Positions 10,102 to 20,835 of a stretch of DNA of 64,000 bases are shown piece after piece. Origin of the DNA: Moniliophthora roreri (lineage: Eukaryota; Basidiomycota; Agaricomycetes; Agaricales; Marasmiaceae). Position 1 is the stretch's first letter. Every line of letters starts with the position of its first letter. Below the pieces are notes generated by a model that was given only the letters and a program-made list of their open reading frames with translations, was not told where the DNA came from and did no database searches. The position numbers and the translations under genes are program-made. Location: the NCBI GenBank assembly GCA_001466705.2, contig LATX02000238.1, positions 62,001-126,000 of the forward strand. The letters are read 5' to 3'.

Positions 10102-11390
10102 TCTGCCTCCATAATGTCCAATATTTCTGTCTGTTTCTCGGCTTCCTGTTCTCGTATGATAGCTTGAATCTTGGTATATGCTTCTCGGGCACTCAGCTTC
10201 TTTTTCTCTTCTTTGACTTCCCCTCCTTGTTTTGTCAGGCAATCCCGAGACATGTGTCCTTGTTTGGCGCATCAGAAGCATCGTCCATCGGCCATATATT
10301 TCTTCCGTTCTTCTTCACTCAGCTGATTTGTCATGCGGTTGATTGAAACCTTCTTTTTCTTGTCGTCGACGATTCGAAACCTTTTTGGCTTTTGTACGGC
10401 TTCGTAGTACTTGTATTGTTCGTCGTATCGGATAGCTGCTTTATACCATCCTTCGAGGTCTGTAGGTCGTCCCTGTGGCTGATTCAGGATCTTTGCTGAT
10501 AGGGAATTCGGTAGTCCTTTTCGGAAAATGTGGATGAGGGCCTGATCATCGTATCCCGATTCATCTGCCATGACTCGAAAGTCATTTACGTAATTGTCGG
10601 CTCGATCCGTCATCTTCGCTTCTTCAATTTTAATCTGTGCTTCAGCCTGTATGTCAGCCAGTAGATAGTGTTTCTTAAACTCATCTTTGAGCACCTGATA
10701 GGTCAGGGCTGTTTCACCGCTCTTTGGTTCGAAAATCTTCCTGCTCTGCCCATTCTTCCAAGATTCTGTGTTCTTCCCTCGTAGATATGATAGCAGGAAT
10801 AAGCATTTCTTTTTGTCGGTGTCGTATTCGGTAGGATGCATTTGGAGATAGATCTCAACCTCCATTAGGAACCTCTTGGTGTCCTTCCTGTCGCCTTCAA
10901 AGGGATCAGGTGCTGCTACCTTTGTTCCCTTGTTCTTCTTCTTCTCCATCTCTTCTAGAACTGCAGTCAAGATCTCGATCATCATCTGGGTCTGAGTTCG
11001 GTCTTCTCTCAGCTTGGGCTTTGGGGTTGAGCTGCCACCCTCAGACATTGTTTCTTTTTCGTAGGTGCTGAAGAATGATGAGCTGGTCGATTTGTCTGGT
11101 GAGTTCTCGCTCTTCTCTTTGGGCAAGCCGGAGTTCTCATTCGTAGGCGAGCCTTGTTCGGTGGATTCTGGGGTCGAGTTGTTCCGTGTCTCTTCGACTG
11201 GTTGTTCTTCGATATCTATCGTTTCTTCTTGCCCAAGCAAGCTGCTCGCGTGTTGGAGGGCGCTCTGCTGGTGTTGGCGGGTTATAATTGTATGCGAAGT
11301 CGATGCGGGGTTCCCCGGGATGCCGATCCCTAGTTTTGCTAGCCGTTCTGTCAAAGAGATATCTTTGTCGATCTGTTCTTCTTGTTCCAC
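10092..11390 (-). pseudogene. gag: gag: capsid and zinc knuckle (element 2)
   Basis: The frame starts near 11390 at a GTG. There is no ATG between the upstream TAG and this point, so the start is uncertain; the first in-frame ATG is near 11049. The capsid-like region has GDRKDTKRFLMEVEIYLQ, KCLFLLSYLRGK and SGYDDQALIHIFRKGLP. The knuckle reads C-F-stop-C-AKQGHMSRDC, with TGA at 10272-10274 in place of one residue. The frame then runs to TAA at 10092-10094. The stop inside the knuckle prevents a full Gag or Gag-Pol from this copy. Confidence 0.9.
10095..10101 (-). promoter_or_regulatory. -1 ribosomal frameshift heptamer GGGTTTT at the gag end
   Basis: In the gag frame the codons are GAG GGT TTT TAA, so the slippery pattern X XXY YYZ is G GGT TTT directly before the gag stop. 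Slipping back one base leads into TTA AAG TGG, the pol frame. Gag and pol frames overlap here by about 190 nt with pol in -1. I did not fold the downstream sequence for a stimulatory structure. Confidence 0.78.
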
Positions 11391-11457
11391 AGTCAGTGGT
11401 GACTTTGGAGGCGTCGTGGTAAATGGTGCCTAAACCTCGATGGGTCGGCGGTGTGGA

Positions 11458-11468
11458 CAGCTTGACCT
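11458..11468 (-). promoter_or_regulatory. primer-binding site, self-priming type
   Basis: Two nucleotides inside the 5' LTR is AGGTCAAGCTG. It is perfectly complementary to CAGCTTGACCT at 11618-11628 within the same LTR, which lies 34 nt after the TATA box and is therefore the expected transcript start. It does not resemble the TGG start of a tRNA primer site. This is the arrangement known from Tf1, where the transcript's own 5' end primes minus-strand synthesis. Confidence 0.82.
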
Positions 11469-11470
11469 TA

Positions 11471-11866
11471 TGTTACGTTACTTGCGCAGCAACGACAACA
11501 ACTCATCAACACCCGAAGGTAATGAAGAGCCTTTCAGGTTCAAGTTCAAGTTCGCTCAGAGGTTTTCTGAGGTTCTGAGGTCCAACGGTTCTTTGCAAGC
11601 ACAAGGTAAGATTAACCAGGTCAAGCTGGAGAGCTATGACCCAATTCTGTAGTCCTTAAATACATAACATGTATCTACTCGTTTGTATGTACTAGAATGT
11701 TATAGAAGGGTATAGAACGATTAGTAACACTACTTCAGAGCCGTTTTTGAGTCGTATAGAAAGAGATAGAAGGAAAGAAGCATAGTCAGGTGGTGGTACA
11801 GTAAAGGAAAGAGAATACGGTCATGTAATAGTACAAGCAAAGGAGAAAAGAATAGAGTTCGTAACA
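11471..11866 (-). repeat. 5' LTR of element 2 (396 bp)
   Basis: It has the same ends as the partner LTR. The - strand promoter has TATTTAAG at 11655-11662 and the self-primer CAGCTTGACCT at 11618-11628. It keeps CpG at all five sites where the two LTRs differ except those near 11667 and 11736, which are the decayed versions here. Confidence 0.97.
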
Positions 11867-11871
11867 GAAAC
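11867..11871. repeat. target-site duplication GAAAC, right
   Basis: Copy of the GAAAC at 4710-4714 directly outside the LTR. Confidence 0.95.
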
Positions 11872-14800
11872 TGCAATGGATGCTGCATTCTCAGCATTAT
11901 CTCTATCATTATTCTGCAGCTCTCCTGCTTGTGCAGTTGGACTGTCAACTCCATCTTGCCCCTCTACCTCTTGACAGATGTTGGCAGAGACTTCTGCTCT
12001 AGGCTCTCCTGAGTCTGTGGAAGCTTGCAGAAACTTCCATTCTTGGCTCCTCTACTGCAGGTTGCCAGAATACATCAGTGGCAGATTCATCTTCTGGCAG
12101 TGGCCAGACTGCATTGTTAGGCATTTTGGTTTTTAGTGCTGGAGGTATTAAGCCAAGAGATGCTATGGCAGAGCTGGAAAAGACAGGGTGGGCCTTCTTT
12201 ACTAGCTTTGGCTATCAAAGGCTTGTTGTCAAACAGATTGCCATCATATTTCTTGTTATACATTCTCTGGTGGAGTTCTGGTGAGTGGATGCAGATGATC
12301 TTTCCTGAGATCCTGGAAGGACAAGTGGATTTCATTTACTATTTGTTTGAATCTCAGCCCTAAATAACACATGCTTCTCTTTGTATTGCCATGCAAAGTA
12401 GTCTTGCATCATCCATTTACCAATAGACCAAGACTGTCTGATGATGTGTCCAAGTAAGCAATAAGCCCAAGTAATACAAACAAGCCTTCAGTCAAATTTC
12501 AAAATCAGCATGTGCATATGCTGCCACTAGCAACAAAGTAATAGGGATAGAATGGTCTGATAGAACAGCACACTCACATAAGAATCACCACATCATGCTT
12601 CACCACAATACACCACAATGCCACTCAAGTACTTTGAGCATAACAGTTGGTGAATGGTCCAAGTTCTCTATTGTTGAACAAAGTGCTTTGCCCTCAGAAA
12701 TGTGTTTTCTAGATGATTGAACCTGCCTCTGAACTTACTCCCAACACCCAAGAATTGTGTGGTGAATTTGAACATCACACAAGAGGTGAGCTGTTCACAT
12801 TTCCATAAGTAATTGGTACTATTGGCTGTCTTGCAGAGGAGATTCATCAGTGCTGATGGCATGAAAGAAATAAAGATCATTTTACACATCAGTTAAGAGA
12901 GGAGAAACATGTATTTTCAGAGCTTCACTACAAGAGGGGAATTGCTTGCTTAATGATCAATAAGGGGCTTCCATGTAGTGTGCTCCAATTTAACCTTCAT
13001 GAAGGTCTTGAGCACCTGGAAGCTGAAGTGTCACTTGATGACCCTAATTCTTGGGTCCCTTATGACTCAAGCACAAATTCGAATTCACTTAACCTTAATA
13101 GGTGCATTGCTGGAAGAGTCAGACAAGGCAGTGGCAATCAGGATAATATCAGAGAATATGATGAGCATAGTGAGTCCAAGGCTGATTTAGATGAGGAGAT
13201 TTCAGAAGCTGGTTCAGACTAGCAGTGTTCAGATGCCAAGGAGATTTTGGAAGCTGGTAATTTGTCTAAGATAAGACTAGTGGAAAACTACCCAAAAGAT
13301 AACCTCCAAAAGTTCTATCTCAAGTTGTTGTGCAAGTGTGGATCAACATGATCAGAGTTGCTGCACTTAGAATGCCAACAAAACTCTTAGCTAGGTGGAT
13401 TCTCTCTTCTTGAAGGGTTCTACTTTAAAGTGTTCACTTCTAAAGAAGTATAGATGGGTTTTAAAATGGGTTTATTTCACAACACGCACACAAAACACAA
13501 AGAACACAGTGCACAAAGCACAAACACAAGAGCTACAGTCCTGTACAAAGACTCAATAGCCGATATAGTCTGACCCTATGGAGTTCAAGACTTCTTTAAG
13601 ACAGCTACAGCACACAGTGTACTGGAAAAGGTCCTAGACCAATTTCTACAAAGAGTTCAGTGCAGGCACACTCTTTGCTAAGACTCTAAGTGTGTCACAA
13701 CCTGATACCCAACACAGGCCACACTCCAAGTGCCCAAGGCTCCTTCTTGGTGTAAAGTGTCTCTTAGAAAAGTGCTACAACACACTCAAGATGTTACTCT
13801 TATCTCTCATAACACAAGTTTGTTATCAGATGTCTATCTCTCTGGAGTCACTCAGGACCAATCTCCAGGGCCTGAAGTGAGGAAGCAAAACTGGAATAGC
13901 ACACAAAATTATACACCAAACAAATTTGTCATGTATTCACAATCAGAGGGGGCAGAGTTACTTGAGTGTATATGAATATCTAGCTGTCCTTATATATGGT
14001 CCATAGAATATATCTACAGAAAATTAGAAATAATGTCCAATGATTCAGGAAATAATAAGTGAGTGACTGAAATGCTAAAAGAGGGAATCTTTGGGTGTCA
14101 TAGAGTCTGGCTACTAGGGTATCTGACCATATCCACATGAGTATCTACATCTCCAGATGGTCTGGACTCTATAATTTGTATTTTCTCTTTTCTAAGTCAG
14201 GTATCTATGAGCGGATGGGTACATCCATCCTGTTTTCTTACAGCATTCCCCTTTCTAGCATCTGCACACCAGCAGAGACCTAGATGCCAAAGTTTCCAAG
14301 ATTGGAACATGCTGTTACCGTTCCTATCTCCTTTGATAATGCATTCCCGGTCTTAGTTAGGACTTCTTATGCACTAGATACTCTTTGTATGTCTTGTTGT
14401 ATCTGTCTATTAGGTAGTGGGTGTCCTTCAGAAGTGATTTCCTTCTTTCTGAGGTTGCTTTATACCTAGTTATGTTATTTCATATTGTTTTGCTGCCTTT
14501 GAACTCTTTATTTAGGGATCTTCTGCTTTGACTTTAATCCATATATTGACTTCAGAGGATGACTATTCTTTGATCATTTCTGTTCTAAATCATCTTTCTG
14601 TTTTGATGTCTCTTCTAAGTACCTCTGTACTGTTTGACTGCACATTGCACTTTTGCAGATGTGACAGAAAGTTAAAATGAACTAAAATCCCATTGATAGC
14701 ACTTTGAGAGCTTGGTTAACTAGCCAATGCAGTCATTGTGCCATAGTTAGGTTCTCTACAGGTTTCAGGAGTGATTCACTTTGGATCTGATACATAGATA

Positions 14801-15175
14801 GGTCAGAAAGTACAGCTTAGACACCTCTGTATAGCATATCATATAGCTCTTTGTACTTTCCAATACACTATAGCTTCTCTAAGGCAATGACTAGCAGACT
14901 GGGCTCACTCTAGTCCTTATTACCCATTATCTTGTGTCATATTAAAGTGTTCTGAGTTGAAAATAATGTAAAAAGAATAAAATTGGGTCTTTTCTGGGTT
15001 TGCCATATTACTGGTTCAGACAACAAGAGTTCAGATAGTGAGAAGGAGATAGATAGATCAGTATTACATGATGTGCTGTTGTAAAACCTCAACATCAGGC
15101 TGCCTGAAAATGAATCGAACATATGAAAAATACTTTCGCCTTTTCCACAGACCCAGTTCTGCATCTGCCACCATT
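11872..15175. other. CpG-depleted repeat-like DNA, no recognised gene
   Basis: Long runs have essentially no CpG, many TG/CA steps and frequent stops. A + strand stretch at 12953-13222 is open (acidic, with EYDEHSESKADLDEE) and may be an exon remnant. 13435-14240 is rich in ACACA and CACAAAG words, and I could not assign it. I recognise nothing else. The composition looks like old methylated and deaminated repeat DNA. Confidence 0.55.
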
Positions 15176-17235
15176 ATGGCCCACTCCCACACTAGAAAGA
15201 ATGCCAAATCATTCACTACTCACCTTCCACACAACCTCATCATTCCTTGCCAACAAATCACCAAACAAATCTATGTGAAGCTCACTGCTGCTCAGAAGAA
15301 GGCTTGTCACAATGAAGCAAAGAGGAAACAGCTTGCTATCAAACACAACATGAAGGATTGGTTGAATGAGATTGACAAGAAAGCTAAAGCACTTGCAGTT
15401 ACTTACCAGAGGAGCCAACATTACTTCTTGAACATGCTTTTCCAGAATGGTCTTAACCTTACCAAGCCACAAGCAAAAATGAACCCATGGAATGCCTGGA
15501 AATCACAGAAGGCCTTAGAGTTGAAGGAGGGTGAGTCATGTTGCTACTAGCCTCCCAACTGCCACTGATGTTCACTTTTTAGCTGAAGAAGAACCAATGA
15601 ATGTCAAAGAGATTGTTGATGTCTTTGGTTATGAGTATGATGCCCTTAGTGATCACAATAAGGAAGCAATTGTCAAAGAATACAAAGCAAGGTGCCAAGA
15701 AGAGCAAGTAGCAAAGATTCAGTTCCTGACTCTGAAGTCTCATATCAGAAGTGCTGCTGAACTCATTTCAGCAACTGTTGAGCTCATAAGATTATTCCAC
15801 AGCTTACTAGTAAAAGGCTAACATGGTTGTTTCTTGCAGCTCAAGGTTGCCAAGCCTCAGTGTGGTATTAAGGCTATGTTCCTTATGGTCCAAAGTGATC
15901 CACAGCCATTCATGGAGCCAAAGTGGTTCTTTACCAATCCAAACTGGAATGAGTTCTTGAAGATCATTACATGTTATGGATGGGACCCAAAGATTGTTTC
16001 AGCCAAATTGGAGGCATTCTCAATTGCTGGCTGTGACCCTCAGAGTAAGATTGCATCTGTAACAGTGTTTGTATTTTGAACTTATGCATTTCAGAAATGC
16101 TCCAAACAGCAGATGATCAGGCAAAATGGTATAAGTCTTTGATCCACAAAGAGGCCCTCAAAAGACTCTGTGAGTCAACATGCTGCCATATTATCATCTG
16201 TGAGAACTCACCTGTGATATGATAGTAATTGCAATTAACAAAGGCTCATCTGTCAAGGTTGAGCTCAACAGTGTGCCTTACAAAACGTTTGACAAGCTGG
16301 TAATGTTCTGCTATGGCATCATAGTCAGGAAATGGCTGTTTGCAAAGTTTGAAAATTCAAGCAAAATAAGCAGTGCTTTTGTGCTGCTCAAAGAGCTTTA
16401 TAATAGGTTGTATAATGGTGCTATTGGGTTTGAAAAGCTTTTGGATGAGGAATAGAAGCAATGGAAGGCTGACTATGAAGAGGAGGTAAAGGATGGTTCA
16501 ATAGAGATTAAGGCTCACCAAATGCAGTCAGATTGCAGAAAGAAAAGGGGACTACAGAAGAGGAAGCAAGGAGTATCTGGTGATGATCAGAGCAGCAGAG
16601 AGCAGAAAATTGGGGGTGGAGATGGAAATAGCAATGATGAATCTCAACCTCCTCTAACCAAGTGAGCAAAGAAGTCTGCTTCCTTGTTCGAGCCACCTCC
16701 AAGCCAGAAATCTTCCAATTCCAGAGCTTCAAAACCTCCAGTATCTATCAACCATCAGGTTGATTCCCACAATGATAATAACAACTGGGATGACAGAGAA
16801 GAGTGGCAGGGAGTTATGGACAAAGGCAACAAATCCACAACAAGGTCCAACCTGACACCAACTTCCAAACTGACCTCCAATGTCTCCAAATCAACCTCTT
16901 CTCACACTTCTACCACATCTCAGCATAATGATATGGCCTTAGACAGAGGTGGTACTACCAGAGAGGCTTTAAATGAAGTCTCTCCTCATCAAACACCATC
17001 TTCCTCTAATGACTATACATTATCTTCAACTGCAACTCTGTCACCTGGCACCCAAGCTACTACTTCCCTAGCCAAAGGAGATGATGTGGTCCAAGACTCT
17101 GATGGTGATGGTGATGGTGATGGCAATGGCAATAAGTGGCAGGAGGTGAGGTCAAGAAGAGTGCCATTGGAGAAGGTCATCCACTATGGGAAGGATTGGC
17201 CTGGCCCACAAAGGTCTAATGGTAAGATACTGTGA
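15176..17235 (+). pseudogene. broken multi-exon gene of unknown function
   Basis: The first exon starts at ATG 15176 (MAHSHTRKNAKS) and is Lys-rich and helical, ending in MNPWNAWKSQKALELKEG. A clear intron follows (GTGAGT at about 15530 to TTTTTAG at about 15582), continuing in frame with AEEEPMNVKEIVDVFGYEYD. Later open blocks are 15834-16079 (KPQCGIKAMFLMVQSDPQPF), 16219-16455 and 16684-17235, the last Ser/Thr-rich with a GAT-GGT repeat giving DGDGDGDGNGN. Stops at 16453 (TAG) and near 16663 (TGA) break the tail. From memory, proteins of this kind are highly repeated in agaricomycete genomes, which would fit a transposon-borne gene. That is not verified. Confidence 0.5.
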
Positions 17236-18252
17236 CTGAAACCAGAAACAGTTGGAAAGGCCACTGCAGACAGAGGGGAGTGGCTTCAAGGGAGAAAGAG
17301 TTGAATAAAGCTATAATATGGACTTGCATTAGTAAAATAGATAAAGTATAGTGTCAACTTACCTGTAAGATGGTGATGAAAACCAGAATGTGAATCACTG
17401 AACATGTGTAATAGTATCAGGCCCTGCCTGGCATAACTTGAGTAATGGGAATTGCATAATCACCTTGGATGTTTTGTTCTCAGGCTGTGCTGTGAACCCT
17501 TGTGAGCAGTTGGCTGCAATGTAGCATAGTAATAGCAAGACTTGAGAATTTAAAAGATACAGATTGTGCATTGTCCCATTAGTCACATCCATGGCGACCA
17601 CTTTGATGGCTGACACCAATCGCAATGACATGTGTTCTATGTCACATTGCCTTACACAAGCATCTAGAGAAATAGATATAACTGTGGCCATATTGAGTGT
17701 TGAAGAAGAAGAAAGATACTTGCTGTAAATGGTGGATGTTGCTGAACAGTATCTCACTACCAGTGATAATCCAGATAAGGAAGGGGGCAGGATGCCTGGG
17801 CTTGAGTGCCAAACAATGATGGTGATGGGCAGAAGAGCAATGTTGACAGCTGTTGATATTGTTAATGTGCAGGACCGATGAGTGGAGATGGTGACCAGTT
17901 TGGGACTGATGAAAGCAGCACTGGACAGAAACTGCTGAGATAGCACTCAGGAGGGACTTGCAGCAAGGCACAGAGACTTGCCCTCTGTCCCTCTAAATTA
18001 TCAAAAATTATCAAGGTATTTGAGGGTGCTATCTGCATGTGGCCTAGAAAAAAAACCCAACAGATCTAATAGACCAGGGTCCCCCTACTGGCCCATCAAA
18101 TATGACATTCTCAGTGGGAACCAAAGGTGGAATAGTGAGACAATAAAGTAGTACTGATGTTATAAGCACTCTTCAGGCATTGTTCAGTTCATTTGGACAT
18201 CCATTTGGATGGTTACTTCACTATCTTCTACACCAGTCAATACTGAAATCAC
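17236..18252. other. no supported gene
   Basis: CpG-poor DNA continuing the preceding region. A - strand open stretch (17395-17946) is hydrophobic but low in complexity, lacks recognisable motifs and has an overlapping open frame. I do not call it. Confidence 0.4.
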
Positions 18253-19018
18253 ATCATCAGCGAAATGGACACCTAAATATATTGGAATAAAATGAGTGAA
18301 ATACGTTATAATGGCCAAAATACATTATAATCATTATGGTGTATTTTAATGTAATATAATTGTTGTTCCTTTATTTTAATAGATTAAAATGAAGCAAAAT
18401 GGTTATAATGTATTCTGGCTATTATAATGTATTTTGGCTATTATAATGTATTTCAGCCATTATAATGCATCGGCCCCACCTGGGGGTCGGGGACAAGAAG
18501 AAATAATATTTATTTGTTGCAACCCCCGTGAGTCGAACCCTCGACCTCAAGAGGTATTAGTCAGCAACCTTGGGAGCCACGGGGTGCTCAAGACCACTGT
18601 ACCACAGTGCCATATACTTACCACCACACATAGTGCAATATATCCCCTTACTCAAAAGACCTATCTCCACCCCCTTGCTGTTTCTATTGATCAAATCCCC
18701 AACCAAAAGCTTCCCTTCACTTTATAGAGTCCTCTCCCTGTCCTCTGGAAGGCATAAAAATGCACTGTTTTGATTGCCTCTGTTACAATCTATTTTACTA
18801 CATTATAATAACTCTGTCTCATTTTATTGCATTTTAATGTACTATAATAATACCATCCCATTTTATTGTATCTTAATGGATTATAATAACACCAGTCTCA
18901 TTTTAATGCATTTTAATGTATTGTAATAGCATTGCTTGATTTTAATCTATTACAATGGACTAAAATCAGCAAAATACATTATAATTTATTATATTTAGGT
19001 GTCCATTTTGCTGATGAT
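18253..19018. mobile_element. non-autonomous element with about 30-bp terminal inverted repeats (MITE-like)
   Basis: The left end ATCATCAGCGAAATGGACAC, continuing CTAAATATAT, is matched by the inverted right end (18989-19018) with about two mismatches. The interior is AT-rich, with three tandem copies of about 21 bp around TATTATAATGTATTTTGG (18400-18470). Three degenerate copies of about 40 bp built on CATTTTATTGCATTTTAATG lie on the right (18815-18950). There is no coding capacity. A clean target duplication was not found. A tRNA-like block lies inside. Confidence 0.75.
18512..18611 (-). ncRNA. tRNA-like SINE core with pol III A and B boxes
   Basis: On the - strand a box-A-like TGGTACAGTGG (18594-18604) precedes a canonical box-B GGTTCGACTCA (18529-18539), starts 65 nt apart. 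The DNA between and around does not form a convincing acceptor stem, so this is not a functional tRNA. An AT-rich stretch follows the tRNA-like part on the transcribed side. It is most likely a tRNA-derived SINE or a pol III promoter captured by the TIR element. Confidence 0.55.
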
Positions 19019-19579
19019 CATCTTCTACATTGGAGGAAGCCTGTGTTGTGTGTAAGTGTTCAACTGTCAAGGCATTATTGTGTTCTTGTATTGGCAGGGA
19101 GATGGACTTTGTGCAACTGCTTTGCCTTTGTTATTTGTGCAGTGTTTCAAGGCTGCCTTTGTACACAGTGGATACTTGTTCTTTGGATTAATCATTGTGT
19201 CTGTGTTTAAATAAATCTGTCATTCATGTGAGCAAGATGGGGGGAAAGCACAGAGAGTATGGTCAATCTGAGTCACATTGTCAGAAAGACACAGCCTCTA
19301 AAGTCTGTGTTTGCCTTTGTTTTGATTGGACAGGAATCTTATACATATTTTTTGAAAGATCAGGTCAACAAGACCCTCCTCTAAATCTCAAGAGATTTAG
19401 GAGTTGGGGACTACTCCAGTTCAGCCTTCATCAGTTTGCACCCAAATCCTAGAAAATATCTCTCTTTATTCCAGAATGAGACTGAATTCACATAAAAAGC
19501 TATGTATTTGTTGGCTGTCATGCAGCTATACTCCAAGATCCAACCACTTGTTCCTAGCACTCACATCCTTATCCCTCAC
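19019..19579. other. no supported gene
   Basis: CpG-poor sequence between the TIR element and the HMG remnant. Short open stretches on the + strand show no motif. Confidence 0.4.
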
Positions 19580-19990
19580 TCACATGGGACAATACACATA
19601 GTTGGGGTATGACTGCTTATGTTCCTTCTTCTTCTCCTTTGCCAAATCTTCCCAGTACTTTCTCTCTTCTGGTGGCAATGCCTTCCAATGCTGAGTGATC
19701 ATCTTGGAGAGATCAGCCTGTCACTGCTTCCTTATTGTCTGATCAGCAGCAGCTCCTTCCTCAGCCTGTAGATGCTTCTCAATAAACTTGCTCCAGAAGA
19801 GAATAAATACATTCTCTGGATGCTTGATGTAGTCTTTGTTGCCTTTCCTGGGCTGACACTTGATATCAACACTCACAGAAGGTGATTTATAGTAGTTGTG
19901 AGGTGATGGTAGTGATAAAAGACATTCAGGAAACATCTCATGTATAGATGGAAGCAAATTCATCTCGTTAGAGATATTAAAAGTGTGCAA
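19580..19990 (-). pseudogene. decayed HMG-box gene (copy 4 of the - strand series)
   Basis: The frame includes SVDIKCQPRKGNKDYIKHP and ENVFILFWSK, then a TGA near 19721 where the intact relative has a codon for a basic residue. It then continues ADLSKMITQHWKALPPEERK and YWEDLAKEKKKEHKQ to a stop at 19580. This aligns along the whole HMG box of the gene at 22601-24174. CpG has been lost throughout (for example CATAAGCAG against CATGAGCGG), so it decayed with the neighbouring repeat DNA. No downstream exons are found. Confidence 0.88.
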
Positions 19991-20169
19991 TGTGGGGTGG
20001 ATGATAGTCAGAGTAGTAGATAGTGGAGCTTGAAGGACATCTGGTGCTAGATGATGTATTTTAGGCTCAGTACTGAGTTATACTCAAGAGTTTCTGTTAC
20101 TCACATTTAGAAACTGTACCACGGGTGCAAATCACTGGCATTATGTACTAGCTAGAAAGTGCTTGTTCG

Positions 20170-20480
20170 GTGATATTTTTCGAGAAGGGACCAGGGATTG
20201 GAGAAGGGGCACAAAAGCGGGAACACTGTAATGGGGTCAGTTTGATATCATGTGTATCAATATCAATGACTTACTTGACAGCAGGTGGCCAAACAAAAGT
20301 GGCATTGAGAACAAAAAGGTCTATCAAAGCACTAAGACTGCTGTAAACCCCCTTGGATCCCTCTACTTTTAGTAGTAATTGCGAGTTGCTGCAGAATTAT
20401 GTGGCAGTCCATACTGGGACTTGGGAAGAGCTTGGAGAACGTCGGGAAATGTCGATGCTATTCGCCATGGTGGGTAAGAA
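20170..20480 (-). repeat. upstream module of the HMG family, copy 4
   Basis: Contains the words GGGCACAAAAGCGGGAACAC, TCAATGACTTACTTGACAGC and TGGTGGGTAAGAAGGAAG in the same order as the module at 22150-22430. It lies upstream of the HMG remnant as read on the - strand. It is partly CpG-depleted. Confidence 0.8.
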
Positions 20481-20835
20481 GGAAGCTAGCACGTGGACTA
20501 GTGCAGGTGCTTGTGACTTGTGAGGCAAGGAAAGTCAGATAGCAGAATAGTACTGATACACATTCTGATCAAGAAAACGTGAGGGTAAACTACACATATG
20601 ACATAAAATATACAAAGGTAATAAGTATAACGCCGGAAGGAGTATGGGTGGCTATCACATAAATAGCCAAGTAGGTGGTATAGAGGAGTCAATTGGATGA
20701 TCTGATACTCAAATGGATGGTGGTGGGCAGGTATAGGGTAGGTGCAAGCGTAAATCCGCGAATCGCCACTGAAAGTGTCAAAGAGTTCCATGTGTGCCGG
20801 ACCCAACACACTACTTAATTAAATGTATGTGAGAG

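Larger units (their letters stand above)
4715..11866 (-). mobile_element. complete Ty3/gypsy chromovirus (element 2), 7152 bp
   Basis: Two 396-bp LTRs and a perfect 5-bp GAAAC duplication bound the element. On the - strand the order is 5' LTR (11471-11866), self-priming type PBS, gag, -1 frameshift site, protease, RT, RNase H, integrase, chromodomain, ORF3 and 3' LTR (4715-5110). The LTRs differ at only five sites, all CpG to TpG or CpA, so insertion was recent. About ten stops, nearly all CGA to TGA, and one 2-bp deletion make it inactive. The decay pattern fits cytosine methylation and deamination. Confidence 0.97.

Noticed and set aside
17395..17971. Hydrophobic - strand frames as a membrane protein gene
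   Set aside because: Two overlapping frames are open, with no clear start context, introns or recognisable motif, in a CpG-depleted decayed region.
18512..18611. A functional tRNA gene
   Set aside because: Boxes A and B are present, but no acceptor stem pairing or clear anticodon arm can be formed.
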